Of a DNA stretch of 64,000 bases, positions 41,220 through 51,263 are shown one piece after another; positions within the stretch are counted from its first letter, which is position 1, and the number at the start of each line of letters is the position of its first letter. Both the position numbers and the translations under genes were made by a program. The stretch spans positions 434,001-498,000 of the forward strand of contig OOIN01000015.1 in assembly GCA_900323505.1 (NCBI GenBank). The letters run 5' to 3'. The notes under the pieces were generated by a model. It was not told the DNA's origin, searched no databases, and saw only the letters and a program-made list of their open reading frames with translations. The DNA is from Ustilago trichophora (lineage: Eukaryota > Basidiomycota > Ustilaginomycetes > Ustilaginales > Ustilaginaceae).

Positions 41220-43343
41220 ATGAAGTTCCAAGCCTCTTTCGTGACCCTTCTGGTCGTTGTCAGTGCCGCCATCTCGGTCGCTGACGCCAAGACCGCCGAT
41301 ATGTCGAAGCGCCCCGCCAACCTCAACCGTCGCGACGAGGCTGCCGCTATACAGAAGCGAGGCTTCGGCGGTTTCGCTAACCGCTTCTTCCGCCGAGACG
41401 GTGGCGCTTACAACCCCGACTCGCACCAGGATGCCGACGCCGGAGCTGGTGACATCACCAAGCCTGCCGACGTCGCCGAAAACGCCGGCTCCAAGAAGGA
41501 AGACTACAAGAACGGTGACAAGCCCGAGGACCACAAGTCTAAGCACGGCAAGCACGGTAAGCCTGAGGGCTACCAGCCCACCAACGATGGCCAGCAGCCT
41601 ACTAACCCTTGGGACCAGGGCGGTCAGCCTAACCCTTGGGACCAGGGTGGTCAGGGTGGACAGAGCGGTCAGGGCGGTCAGCCTAACCCTTGGGACCAGG
41701 GTGGTCAGGGTGGACAGGGCGGTCAGGGCGGTCAGCCTAACCCTTGGGACCAGGGCGGTCAGGGCGGTCAGCCTCAGGGCTACCAGCCCGGCAATGGGGA
41801 CCAGGGCCAAAAGGAGGAAGAAGTCCGACGAAAGCAGCAGGAGAAGGAGGACGCGAACCAACGTGCGAATCAGGCGAATCAGGACAGGATCAAGAAGGAA
41901 CAGGATGATAAGGAAAAAAAGCGCCTTAAGAGCGAGCACGAGCGCGAGCAGAGGGAGCAGGCCCGTAACCAGGGTGGCAACGGCGGTGGCTCGCCTCAGG
42001 ACTATGGTAACGGTAACCAGCCTAGCAACCCTAACTGGCTCAAGGAGAGTCCTATCCCCGTTAACTCTGGTATCGGCGGCCAGCCTGGCTCGGACTCTGA
42101 CAACTGCCCCAAGTTCCCCAAGAACGGCGGCGGTGAGCCTGAGAATGCTCCTTGCTTCGACAAGGGCTCTAACCGCGTGCAGGTCTGCTCGGCTCTGAAG
42201 CAGTTGGGCGTTGACGCTACCACGGTCGGCTGCAAACCCGAGGAGTGCCAGGATGACTCCAAGGACTACTCCGACCACGCCTGCAACAAGGACAAGAAGT
42301 GTGACTTTGGCTGGGACAACAGCTGCGACTTCTACCTCCACATGGGCTTCAGCAACGTCTCCAAGTTTGGCTGCGGTGTCAACGGCTCGCCTACCACTCC
42401 TGGCGGCGACCAGCAGGGTGGTGCTTGGAACCCCAACAGCCCTAGCGGCGACCAGCAGGGCGACGAATACCCTGGCACTCCTGGTGGCGATGATGACGCC
42501 GGCGACGACGACTGCGATGGTGACGACACCGATGGCCAGAACGGTGATGACCAGGAGGGCAGTCCTTACGGCGACTCTTCTAAGGATGCTGACAAGAACC
42601 CTTACGGCGCTGGTGACGATGCTGACGAGGGTGATTCCCCCTACGGCAGCGGTGATGACGCCGGCTCTTCCAAGAGCCCTTACGGCGGCGACAACGGCGA
42701 CGCCGACAAGGAGAACAACCAGCCCAACAACCCTGAGGATGAAGGTCAGAACCAGGAGGACTACAAGCCCGAGGATGATGGTGAGAAGCAGGAGGACTAC
42801 AAGCCTGAGGATGATGGTGAGAAGCAGGAGGACTACAAGCCTGAGGATGATGGTGAGAAGCAGGAGGACTACAAGCCTGAGGATGATGGTGAGAAGCAGG
42901 AGGACTACAAGCCTGAGGATGATGGTGAGAAGCAGGAGGACTACAAGCCCGAGGATGACGATCAGAGCCAGCAGGGCTACAAGCCTGAGGATGACGATCA
43001 GAGCCAGCAGGGCTACAAGCCTGAGGATGATGGTAAGAAGCAGGAGGACTACAAGCCCGAGGATGATGGTCAGAAGCAGCAGGGCTACAAGCCCTATGAT
43101 GATGGTCAGAACCAGAAGGGCTCGGGCGAGGACTGCGAAAAGAACAAGGGTCAGAACGATGGTGATGACGACCGCTCGAAGAGCCCATACGGCTCTCGGA
43201 CTGACAAGGACCAGCAGGACCCTCCCAGCGAAGCCTGGCCTGTCACTCCTGAGGGAGGCGCACCTGAGGGAAGTGAACTCGCAGGAGCCTCGCCTGAGGG
43301 AGTTGACCCCGCAGCCACCGAGGAGGATCAGCACCAGCAGTAG
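41220..43343 (+). CDS. Large secreted repeat-rich acidic protein with a Cys-rich domain
   Basis: A 707-residue protein with a clear signal peptide (MKFQASFVTLLVVVSAAISV, cleavage near ADA). Three dibasic sites follow (LNRR, IQKR, FFRR within residues 35-60), a pattern typical of Kex2 processing. Then come Gly/Gln-rich repeats containing NPWDQGGQ (four copies, 41604-41770), a Lys/Glu/Gln-rich helical stretch (about 200-245), a domain with nine Cys between residues 296 and 385 (first in DNCPK, last in FGCG), an Asp/Gly-rich stretch, ten 12-residue repeats with core YKPEDDG (42756-43115), and a short acidic end. I recognise no named family. Smuts secrete large repetitive cell-surface proteins and effectors, so a cell-wall, surface or host-interaction role is plausible but inferred. 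A long antisense frame over the gene is a codon-bias artefact. Confidence 0.85.
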   Translation: MKFQASFVTLLVVVSAAISVADAKTADMSKRPANLNRRDEAAAIQKRGFGGFANRFFRRDGGAYNPDSHQDADAGAGDITKPADVAENAGSKKEDYKNGDKPEDHKSKHGKHGKPEGYQPTNDGQQPTNPWDQGGQPNPWDQGGQGGQSGQGGQPNPWDQGGQGGQGGQGGQPNPWDQGGQGGQPQGYQPGNGDQGQKEEEVRRKQQEKEDANQRANQANQDRIKKEQDDKEKKRLKSEHEREQREQARNQGGNGGGSPQDYGNGNQPSNPNWLKESPIPVNSGIGGQPGSDSDNCPKFPKNGGGEPENAPCFDKGSNRVQVCSALKQLGVDATTVGCKPEECQDDSKDYSDHACNKDKKCDFGWDNSCDFYLHMGFSNVSKFGCGVNGSPTTPGGDQQGGAWNPNSPSGDQQGDEYPGTPGGDDDAGDDDCDGDDTDGQNGDDQEGSPYGDSSKDADKNPYGAGDDADEGDSPYGSGDDAGSSKSPYGGDNGDADKENNQPNNPEDEGQNQEDYKPEDDGEKQEDYKPEDDGEKQEDYKPEDDGEKQEDYKPEDDGEKQEDYKPEDDGEKQEDYKPEDDDQSQQGYKPEDDDQSQQGYKPEDDGKKQEDYKPEDDGQKQQGYKPYDDGQNQKGSGEDCEKNKGQNDGDDDRSKSPYGSRTDKDQQDPPSEAWPVTPEGGAPEGSELAGASPEGVDPAATEEDQHQQ
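41604..41770 (+). repeat. NPWDQGGQ-type Gly/Gln coding repeats
   Basis: Four copies of AACCCTTGGGACCAGGG-type units, separated by variable numbers of GGTCAG/GGACAG units, encode NPWDQ and GGQ blocks in the secreted protein. Copies are nearly identical at the DNA level. Confidence 0.85.
42756..43115 (+). repeat. Ten tandem 36-base coding repeats
   Basis: Exactly ten units of 36 bases with no length change. Each encodes 12 residues: units 1-5 EDYKPEDDGEKQ, then variants ending DDDQSQ (two units), DDGKKQ, DDGQKQ and a final YKPYDDGQNQ. The first units are almost identical in DNA, including synonymous sites, which points to recent unequal exchange. Confidence 0.95.
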
Positions 43344-43944
43344 AATCCCCAGCCCAAGCAGTAAGCAGCTTGGTATCTCGTCTTTGTTTAGTCTAGACCT
43401 TCGCGTGTCGGTTTTGTTCTTGTTTCTGCCCCTTTCTCTTTGACCCGCTTGTCTAGCTTGTTGGAGCACTCTGGTGTGGGAGTTGCGCCAATCTTGTCAG
43501 CCATCGGGTCTCCTTGACTTTCCCGTTTTGCTGTCCCTAGCATTCCTTTTTTTCCCCCCTTTCTCTTTCCTCAATCACATTTCTTCTCTTTCATTTATCC
43601 TACTCATACAAAATGGTCAGTCCTTTCAGTTGCTCCTTTTTCACGTAATAGTGTGATGCAAATGTCTTGACGTTCGGACAAATGCGATGCTCATTGTGAG
43701 TTTGCATGTGATGGTCGAAGGGATGCGTTTTTAGACGGGTCCACCACCAAAAAAAGAAGAGGGTCCCGGATCTGGTATTTCTCAAATAACCGAGCTTGTG
43801 TGGGGGTTTCGGGCCGGAATCGTTTTCCTGGCGCCGGTGCCTCCATGTGTGCATACACATTTCACGCGTACTGTGCACCTTCCCACCATCCATTCTACCA
43901 CCGACACCAGCATTATCCTCGATCCTAACTACCTTTTCTTAGTC
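43344..43944. other. Intergenic region between the secreted protein and the dehydrogenase gene
   Basis: About 600 bases. A strong C/T-rich tract (43545-43600) ends in CATACAAAATGG, which looks like a leader and start codon but opens only an 11-codon frame. It may be a uORF or a leader exon of the dehydrogenase. Otherwise I see nothing. Confidence 0.45.
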
Positions 43945-44865
43945 ATGCAAATCAAGGATCACGTCTACTACATCACAGGCGGAGCATCCGGCCTGGGTGC
44001 TGCCACTGCTGTCCACCTCCACAACCTTGGCGCCTATGTTGCGATTATGGATCTCAACCTCGATGCCGGTATCCAACTCGCTGAACGTCTCAATTCCGGC
44101 AGCGGCAGCGGCGAGAAGCGAGCGGCAGCATTCGAAGTGGATGTGTGTTCCGAAGACGACGTATCGGCTGCTATTGCTGGGTCGGACAAGCTGTGGCCCA
44201 AGATTCCTGTTGGTGGATGTGTAAACTGCGGCGGTGTAGGAATGGCAGGTAAAACCATCAACCAGGAAGGAGAACCGTTTGATCTCGAGACGTTCCGCAA
44301 AACCGTCGAAATCAACCTCATCGGCACATTCAATGTCTCCCGACTCACCGCGGCACGTCTTGTGCGAGATCTGCCGAAACCTATCCCCAAACCTACCGAG
44401 GATACACCCGATCTCGGGGTGATCATCAACACCGCCTCCGCCGCTGCACTAGAGGGTCAAGCTGGACAATGTCCTTATTCAGCCTCCAAGGGAGGTGTAC
44501 TATCGTTGACTTTGCCCATGGCAAGAGATCTGGCATGGTTCGGAATCCGAGTCATGACTTTGGTCCCAACCTTGTTCGAAACTCCAATGATGGCTCAATT
44601 GCCAAAGAGGGCTAAGGAGGCGATTTTGAGGACCTGCGAGTTCCCGGCGAGGTTCGGAAAGCCAGAGGAATTCGCATTGTCCGTACAGGGAGTGGTGGAG
44701 AATCCCATGCTCGTAAGTAGACCCTTCAGATAATGGTTAAATTGGAGAGACCAAGTTGCTGATCGTACAATTTCTGTCTCTTTTTTCCATGATGCCAACA
44801 TGCACAACATGCAGAACGGCTCGTATATCCGACTGGACGGCGCTTCTCGTCTGGGCAAGCTCTAA
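43945..44865 (+). CDS. Short-chain dehydrogenase, 3-hydroxyacyl-CoA dehydrogenase type 2-like, two exons
   Basis: Exon 1 is 43945-44712 (MQIKDHVYYITGGASG), donor GTAAGT; intron 44713-44814 (102 bases) ending CATGCAG; exon 2 is 44815-44865 (NGSYIRLDGASRLGKL, stop). The product is 272 residues. NAD-binding TGGASGLG lies near the N-terminus, then DVCSEDDV, NCGGVG, and the catalytic Ser-Tyr-Lys set in INTASAAALEGQ and YSASKGG. The ending SYIRLDGASRL matches HSD10/HADH2-type enzymes, which oxidise 3-hydroxyacyl-CoA in beta-oxidation. The last three residues GKL only weakly resemble a peroxisomal signal. Without the intron the frame ends wrongly in VSRPFR. The substrate is inferred from family only. 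It converges on SRP40. Confidence 0.9.
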
Positions 44866-45069
44866 TCTCTCTTCCACCATGATTCGAGCTTCTCTACGCA
44901 ACTGTAAAACTCTCGCGCTCAGGAAAGTACCGCCGCCTGCCTAAGGACAGAACCACATCGAATCGCATCCAAAGCAAAGTTTCGAAAAGGAAATGCATTG
45001 CGGGACCCGAAACCAAGAAAAAAAAAGGACAAGCATCTGTACATTCTTCTTCGTCTTGTTGTTCTTCAA

Positions 45070-45486
45070 CTAATCATCATCGTCAAACTTGATACTGTGC
45101 GAACCGTAGACGTCGATAGCGCCTCCTCTGTAGCTTCCGCGCTTCTTCTTGTTCTTCTCCTTTGTAAAGCCTTTGCCGCGGGTAACGATGAGGTCTCGGC
45201 TGGCACGTGCACCGTACTCGTCACCAGAGACACCGGCTTTTCCGGCGTACGACATGTCCTTCATACGCTCATCGAGGTATGTGACCTGGTCGACTTTTAC
45301 TCGCTGGAATGGAGTGTTGGTGCCCGGGTTGTTCTTGCGTGATGAGGAAGGGGTGGAGGTAGATGCGATAGGAGCGGGGGCAGGGGTGGGGGTGGAGGGG
45401 ACGACAGGGGCAGGTGCATCCTCTGTCTTTTGGCGCTTGGCGGGGGGACCTTTGGGCGAGGGAGAGCTGGAGGAGCTGCCACTGCC

Positions 45487-45519
<33 letters not shown>

Positions 45520-46680
45520 GGAAGAGGAGGAGGAGGAGCTGTCGCTGTCAGAATCCGAATCGGAAGACGAAGAGGAGCCGCTGCTGCTGGAACCCGAGTC
45601 CGAGTCCGAGTCGGAATCATCGGAATCGTCGGAAGAGTCAGAGTCGTCGCTGCTGTCGTCGTCGCTGTCGGACGAGTCGTCATCGTCATCATCAGCTGGC
45701 TTGGAGGCGACCTCCTTCTCCTTCTTCTCTTCTTCCTCGTCGCTGGACGAGTCGGAATCCGAGTCAGAGTCCGAGTCGGAATCCGATGAGTCCGAAGAAT
45801 CAGAGTCAGAGTCGGAAGAGTCGGAATCCGAGTCGGACGAGTCCGAAGAATCCTCATCGTCATCCTTGGCAGCTTCCTTCACGACAACCTCGACAACCTT
45901 GATGGTAGGCTTGTCATCGTTGTCGCTGTCGCTATCACTGTTGTCGGAGTCGGAGTCAGAGTCGCTCGACTCGTCATCACTGTCCTCATCGCTGCTGTCG
46001 CTGCTGTCGTCGCTGTCGCTGCTCTCGTCATCGCTGTCGCTGTCGTCTGAATCCGAGCTCGAGTCGGAGCCCGAAGAGGAAGCCTCACGCTTGCGCTTGT
46101 TGGTGGGGCCGACAGAAGAAGCACGGGTAGGGGTAGCGATACCCTTGCTGGGGAGCTCTGCCTCTGCCTCATCCTGCGAGTCGGAGACGATGGTGGATGA
46201 AGCGGCTTCAGTGTCCTGGTGGGGAGGTTCGTGCTTGGCAGCCTTGACCTTCTTGTCGTCTTCGCTGTCCGAGTCGTCATCCGAGTCAGAATCGGTGTCA
46301 TTGTCACTGTCACTGTCATCCGAGTCGCTGCTGCTGCTACCACTGCCAGAGCTAGAGCTCGAGCTCGAGCTCGAATCCGAGCTATCACTGTCCGAATCCG
46401 AGTCAGAGTCCGACGAGGAGTCGGAATCCTCGTCCATAGGTGTAGGAGAGGAATTAGCCTGCTGCTGAGCGACGAGACCGGGCCATGACCTCCTTGGCGA
46501 GTTTCGAACGTGGTCTACGAGTGCCGAAGCGAGCGTCCGGGGCGGGGCAGGGGAGGAAGGCATGCTGTTGGCCAACTGCTGAGCGGCCTGAGGAGCATGT
46601 TCGGAGAGGAAAGCGTGCACGATCTGGAAAGTGTCGCGAAGTGCTTCGTCCGAAGAAGCAGCTGGTGGGATGGGTGGCAT
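45070..46680 (-). CDS. SRP40: SRP40/Nopp140-like nucleolar protein
   Basis: A 536-residue protein. The N-terminus has a LisH-like helix (TFQIVHAFLSEHAPQAAQQ). The middle 350 residues are almost all Ser/Asp/Glu tracts separated by short Lys/Ala/Pro spacers, the Nopp140 pattern of CK2-site repeats. The C-terminus carries the conserved SRP40 domain: TPFQRVKVDQVTYLDERM, then ASRDLIVTRGKGFTKEK, NKKKRGSYRGG and a final acidic tail. Family knowledge: a nucleolar and Cajal-body chaperone of box C/D and H/ACA snoRNPs. The S/D coding tracts make the opposite strand open for over 400 codons, which is an artefact. It is divergent from the two-TM gene. Confidence 0.9.
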
Positions 46681-47359
46681 TGTGAGATATGTGTGTGTGA
46701 GCGTGTCTTGCGGATGCTGGAGTAGGAGGGTGACTGGAAGCTAGTCCTGACGATGGAATCGCTGATCGGAATCTTTTCGAGGATGCCTTCACCAAGACAG
46801 TGCGGCGTTTGGGTGCGGGCGAACCAAGAAACTTGTATGGGAGTGAGATGGCTTTTGTAGCGAAAGGAAAAGACGATGGTTAGCAATCTAAGCGGAAGGA
46901 AGTTCTCTGGCTCCGCAAATATGGCTTTGACAGCAAAACGCTAAGGAAAGGGTTCACCGCCACTCTCTCTTTTTCTTCTCGAGCTGATTCCCTGATTCCG
47001 CCGCTAAAAAAAGTTTCGGCAAAACGCCTAAAATTCCATCTTGAACCCTTGAACCGAACCAAACCATGGAAAAGATAAAGTGTTGTATACAGTCACGCTT
47101 ATGTAAGTTCAAGTCAGGGTCAAGCTCCCGATTATTCAGATGTCGATCCAGATTCAGATTCATGCCTCCACCTCTCTGCATAGACCTAAACAAGATGGGG
47201 GAATGGATCTTCCGAAAAGCTGTGAGATCTGACGTCCAAACCCTTCAACAGCTCCTTGCATCTCAGTCACTATCACCATCAACAGCAAAAGCAGGTGGCT
47301 GCGCTTCGTTTTGGACCTGATACAACAACCAGCCAAACGTCGAAAGAGTATTCCACAAC
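46681..47359. other. Shared upstream region of SRP40 and the two-TM protein gene
   Basis: About 680 bases. No supported gene. Frame 47066-47320 lacks protein character and is probably part of the leader of the gene at 47360. Confidence 0.45.
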
Positions 47360-48025
47360 ATGTCGGACCAGCCCTCAACTTCAGCCTCTCCACCGGGCGC
47401 CGGTAGCAACGAGGCCCCCCTTTCCGCACTCAGTACCTCAACCTTAGGTTCGGCACCAAAACGTATACGACATCGCGAAAACCAGATTGAATCTGCCTAC
47501 GAGCTTCAACGGGTAAGCCTTACCGTCTACCATCCTTCCCTCCATTCCTGTAAACTCATCCAGTGAACCACTTTCTGACACACAACATTTTGCCCCTTGT
47601 GTCTTGCTTTGAAACTTTCACAGAACGCAGCCATGAAGGGTGCCCTGCTCTACACCGCCCTCGGAGCATCATCTTGTTTCATGGCGCATCATCTCTTCCC
47701 CGGATTCCGACGACAAACCCTCGCCCTCAAAGGATTCATCACTTCTGGATTCACCATTTTCGGCTTTGTCGTAGGTGCAGATACCGTACTGTTGAACCAC
47801 GAATCACAGCAGAGATCGGAGGAGAATATGGTTCGTAGTAGAGCACGTGCAGAGTTGGGCAAAAAGGGAATCGTAGCGAGCGAAAAGGAGATCGAGAAGT
47901 GGAAAGACGAATACATCCAACAGAAATTGGAGGAGAGGAGGTTGAGGAGAGAGCAGTTGATCAGGCAGTTGGAGGAGTCGGATCAGGCCGAAGAATCCGC
48001 ATCAGTGGCGAAGGGCTCAACGTGA
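47360..48025 (+). CDS. Small protein with two predicted membrane segments, possibly Rcf2/HIG1-like, two exons
   Basis: Exon 1 is 47360-47512 (MSDQPSTSASPPGAG... ending ESAYELQR), donor GTAAGC; intron 47513-47623 (111 bases) ending TTTCACAG; exon 2 is 47624-48025, starting NAAMKGALLYTALG. The product is 184 residues. Two hydrophobic segments (ALLYTALGASSCFMAHHLF and GFITSGFTIFGFVVGADTV) flank a short basic loop (PGFRRQTLALK), followed by a highly charged coiled-coil-like C-terminus (EKEIEKWKDEYIQQKLEERR). The layout resembles the N-terminal part of mitochondrial Rcf2/HIG1-type proteins, but I cannot confirm this. It is convergent with POP1 (172 bases). Confidence 0.75.
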
Positions 48026-48197
48026 AACTTTGCATACCAATCGCTGCTATAGAGGTTGGGAAATTGATACCATACTACCATAGATATCCAGATTCAGCTT
48101 TGCAACCAGCTGCGTGTCGCGGTGCTACTGTGAGTCTTGGCGGCGTGTAAGTTAGGCACAGATCCAAGAGTCTGCACTGTGGACCCGGCATCTACCA

Positions 48198-51100
48198 TCA
48201 CATCAGGGGTATCAAGCAAGCAGTGACAGCACGAACCACATCAGTGCCCACCTCTCTCATCAGCAACAAATTCTCCGTCTCTACAGGATTTCTCCTCCGT
48301 CTCCTCCCTCTCTTCTCCTCCTCCCCAAGCATCGCATCCAACCTCCTCTGCCTCTCCCTCACCTCCCACCACGCCCTCAACGTGATCGTCCCCACCCCAA
48401 ACCCTTTCCCACTTCCCAGCGAGTAATCCCCATCCACCACCGTACCAATAGCATGATTCCAATCCGCACTTCTCTCATGCAACTCTTCCGGATCAAATGC
48501 CTCGCTCACATAACTGCTCCACAGATCCCCTGCTGGGATGGTATCCTTCCTCTTCACCCCAGAATCCTGAGGAGCGTTACGTCCGAGTTGCATGATCTCC
48601 AGCCGGCGGTCGATGAGTGCTTTCAGATGGGATTTTTCCATCTTGACGCCACTGGTGAGAGTTCGGTTGGTGACCAATGCGGGATGATCCGTGGAATCGA
48701 GATGGTGGACCCAGCTCAAATGGTCCTCGAAGGAAGGGGCTAGCATGAGACTGCTCTGTGGTAAAATGGTGCCTTTGCGAACGGCGGAGAGTTTGACTGC
48801 TACCATTGCTGAGGCGAGGTTCGATGCGAGCAGGGTAGATTCGGCTGCCAGCGTGATACTCGCGGGTTGGGCCACGAGCCATGGCTGTGAAAAGTCCTTC
48901 GACTCCGTAGACTTGCCGAACAAGCGCTCTGAATTGCCAACGATCCACTCCCACTGTCGAACACCGCCGAAGGGGTACGGCCGAGCTACACCTATTCGGT
49001 CCCGTGATAGCTTTGCGCTGACTTCTTCTGAACTGCGGCTCTGCTGGAAAGCCTGCCACTCTTTGTGAGAGACGAATGCATACTCGCTCCTCTTCCCCTT
49101 GGGTCTGCGACTCCACTCCTCGTGACGGGCTTGGGCGGCCTCCTTTTCGCTAACCGCATATGCCATGGTCCCAAGCCAGTTGTGAGGGTAGCTGAGTAAG
49201 TCCGCCTGCGCCTGTTCTTTCTGTACTCCAGCCGAGGAGGCAAGCGCGGCGAGCTCCAGCCTTTGATGCTTGAGCTGGTGCTGTCCGAGAACTCTGGCCC
49301 CACTCGAGGCGCCAGACTGATGCGTGGCGACAAGCGATAAGAAAAATGCTGTACCCCAGCCACGTGGGACGATGAGCGTGTATCGGTCCATCGCAGGCTT
49401 CTGCACGAGTGCGTCACGGATGATGACCACCGGGATAACGTCGTCCCGCGAGTCAGGTTGAAGACGCGCCCCTGGTATAGCATTGAGAGCTCGACGCGAG
49501 TCAATCTCGCCTTTGCTGAAACGGGGTGGTGTGGCGCCCTGCCAGAAGAGGTCGCTGGTGTGCAGAGCTTCTGCGTCTGTTTTGGCGTCTTGATCAGTTG
49601 ATAGCGGTTTGAGCTTGGGAGGGTATGAGAGACGAGGATCGTTCACTCGCACTTCGACCATCGACGTTGTGACCTTGTTATGTTTGCTCAAGAGCTGTCG
49701 CAGTCTGCTCTCGTCAATGACGTGGTTATCGCCTCGGTGGACCTTAAGCACGCTCTGCAGAAGCGGAGCAGCCCGCGGGCCGACAAGCTCAAAGATGTTG
49801 AAACCCTGCTGGCGCAGCAACAGATTCTTGTCATCCAGGACCACGCTTTTGCTCTCTGCATTGTTGGACGTATCCATCGCCTCCTCGTAGCTCTTCTTTG
49901 TACTACCGGTTTGATACGCCTGCCGCCTGCGCTTCTTCTCGAGCTTCGACAGCGAGCTATCCTTTCCCCCAGCTGCGAGCCACGGATCCGGTGCTGAGGT
50001 CAGTTGCGTAGCATAGAGCTGGATCACTTGAGCGGGAGGTGGTTCAAGTTCGAACAGAGCGTTCTTTTTTTCGTCGGTCATGGTGATTCTGGCTGCCTTG
50101 AGGGCGCGGCGTACGTAGAGGTCAGCGGAAGGGTGGACAAAGATGAGCGCTTCTTTGCACTCATACACGTACGTCGATTGGTCGAACGTGGGTCGTTCGA
50201 ATCGACGCGTACCGGGGAGAAGGACGATGCGAACGGGTGCCAGAGCCGCAGTCATGTTCAGGTCGACGGAAGCGGTGGTGGAAGAGCTGCTCTGAGGGTC
50301 TGCTTTCTTCTGTACCAGGGTCGTGTCCAAAACGCGCGACGATCGAGATGCGTCGAGCCCCAAAATCTTGGTGAAACCTGCTTCGGCCAAGTGTTGTTGC
50401 AACTGCTCCATCAGACCGACCTCCACGTCCACGTCCGGGTCCGATCCCGAGCCACAGCCAACCACTCGCGTACCTACACGAAAGACCGACGTGTAACTAG
50501 CATCGTGAACCGTAACAAACTCCCTTGCGCTCCTCCAGCTCGCCCTATGGCTCTTCATCATGGTTGTCTCTGGTAACACAAAGCCCCACTTGCCATACTC
50601 TGTCCCTTGATCTCTCTCCTTTCCTTTGCCTTTTTCCGTTGTCATTCTGAACCGTTTTGCGTGCCACATATGCGTTTCCAACCACCTTCTTTGAGGATGA
50701 GCCGCACGTTGGGCCAGCTTCTTCCGCCTGAGCGTGGCGCGAATGACACCATGACTAGGGAGTCTCTTCCTGATATCCGATCGAGTACGGGCCTGTGTGG
50801 TGCTACTTCGGAGTTCAGCGAGCGCCTTTGAACGCAGCCGCGATGGAAGGCGGAGAAGGTTGTGCGATGCAGCACGCCGCCTGGCGTGTCTAGGAAGCAG
50901 CTGCCATGCTCGTGTGGTAGTTGCTGACTTGGCCGACTTTATGGAGCGAAGGAAGCTCTGTATCTGAAATGCACGGGAGGACACGAGCGACTCGAGATCG
51001 ATACTGGTGGGGAGGGTCGAGGATGCAGCAGAGAATAGCACAGCAGGCACGGGCGTGGACGACTTGGAGCCTGTACGTGAGCTGCCAGCAGACGAAGAGG

Positions 51101-51263
51101 CGGCTGTTGGGGTCTGTGTCTCGATAAAGCGGGCTGTGTGTGCACGTTCTTGCTTGCGCTTCTTCCAGTTTTGGCCTTGTGCGCCACCGACGAGGTCTGC
51201 GGCAGAAGCAGACTTGGTACTCGTTGAAGGCCCCGTTGGCGCTGGCCGTTTTTGAGGAGGCAT
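48198..51263 (-). CDS. POP1: RNase P/MRP protein subunit POP1
   Basis: A 1021-residue single-exon protein. The N-terminal conserved block is clear: KSATTTRAWQLLPRHARRRAASHN, RLPSRLRSKALAE, RRWLETHMWHAKRFRM, then YGKWGFVLPE. A POPLD-type block occurs near residue 625 (LIVPRGWGTAFFLSLV), and the C-terminal block includes FGVGTITLRAWWEVRERQRR. Family knowledge: the largest protein of RNase P and RNase MRP, needed for tRNA 5' processing and rRNA maturation; it also joins telomerase in yeast. The N-terminus (MPPQKRPAPTGPSTSTK) is disordered. Long frames on the plus strand are shadows. Confidence 0.95.
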   Translation of the reverse strand: MPPQKRPAPTGPSTSTKSASAADLVGGAQGQNWKKRKQERAHTARFIETQTPTAASSSAGSSRTGSKSSTPVPAVLFSAASSTLPTSIDLESLVSSRAFQIQSFLRSIKSAKSATTTRAWQLLPRHARRRAASHNLLRLPSRLRSKALAELRSSTTQARTRSDIRKRLPSHGVIRATLRRKKLAQRAAHPQRRWLETHMWHAKRFRMTTEKGKGKERDQGTEYGKWGFVLPETTMMKSHRASWRSAREFVTVHDASYTSVFRVGTRVVGCGSGSDPDVDVEVGLMEQLQQHLAEAGFTKILGLDASRSSRVLDTTLVQKKADPQSSSSTTASVDLNMTAALAPVRIVLLPGTRRFERPTFDQSTYVYECKEALIFVHPSADLYVRRALKAARITMTDEKKNALFELEPPPAQVIQLYATQLTSAPDPWLAAGGKDSSLSKLEKKRRRQAYQTGSTKKSYEEAMDTSNNAESKSVVLDDKNLLLRQQGFNIFELVGPRAAPLLQSVLKVHRGDNHVIDESRLRQLLSKHNKVTTSMVEVRVNDPRLSYPPKLKPLSTDQDAKTDAEALHTSDLFWQGATPPRFSKGEIDSRRALNAIPGARLQPDSRDDVIPVVIIRDALVQKPAMDRYTLIVPRGWGTAFFLSLVATHQSGASSGARVLGQHQLKHQRLELAALASSAGVQKEQAQADLLSYPHNWLGTMAYAVSEKEAAQARHEEWSRRPKGKRSEYAFVSHKEWQAFQQSRSSEEVSAKLSRDRIGVARPYPFGGVRQWEWIVGNSERLFGKSTESKDFSQPWLVAQPASITLAAESTLLASNLASAMVAVKLSAVRKGTILPQSSLMLAPSFEDHLSWVHHLDSTDHPALVTNRTLTSGVKMEKSHLKALIDRRLEIMQLGRNAPQDSGVKRKDTIPAGDLWSSYVSEAFDPEELHERSADWNHAIGTVVDGDYSLGSGKGFGVGTITLRAWWEVRERQRRLDAMLGEEEKRGRRRRRNPVETENLLLMREVGTDVVRAVTACLIPLM

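Noticed and set aside
41193..43469. 758-codon antisense frame with long Leu/Val/Ile tracts, looking like a multi-pass membrane protein
   Set aside because: It mirrors the repeat codons of the secreted protein on the plus strand (GAG, GAT, AAG read backward as CTC, ATC, CTT). Its repeats coincide exactly with the sense repeats, and it has no independent start context.
45149..46468. 439-codon plus-strand Ser/Glu-rich frame
   Set aside because: It is the antisense of the Ser/Asp tracts of SRP40, whose C-terminal domain is clear on the minus strand.
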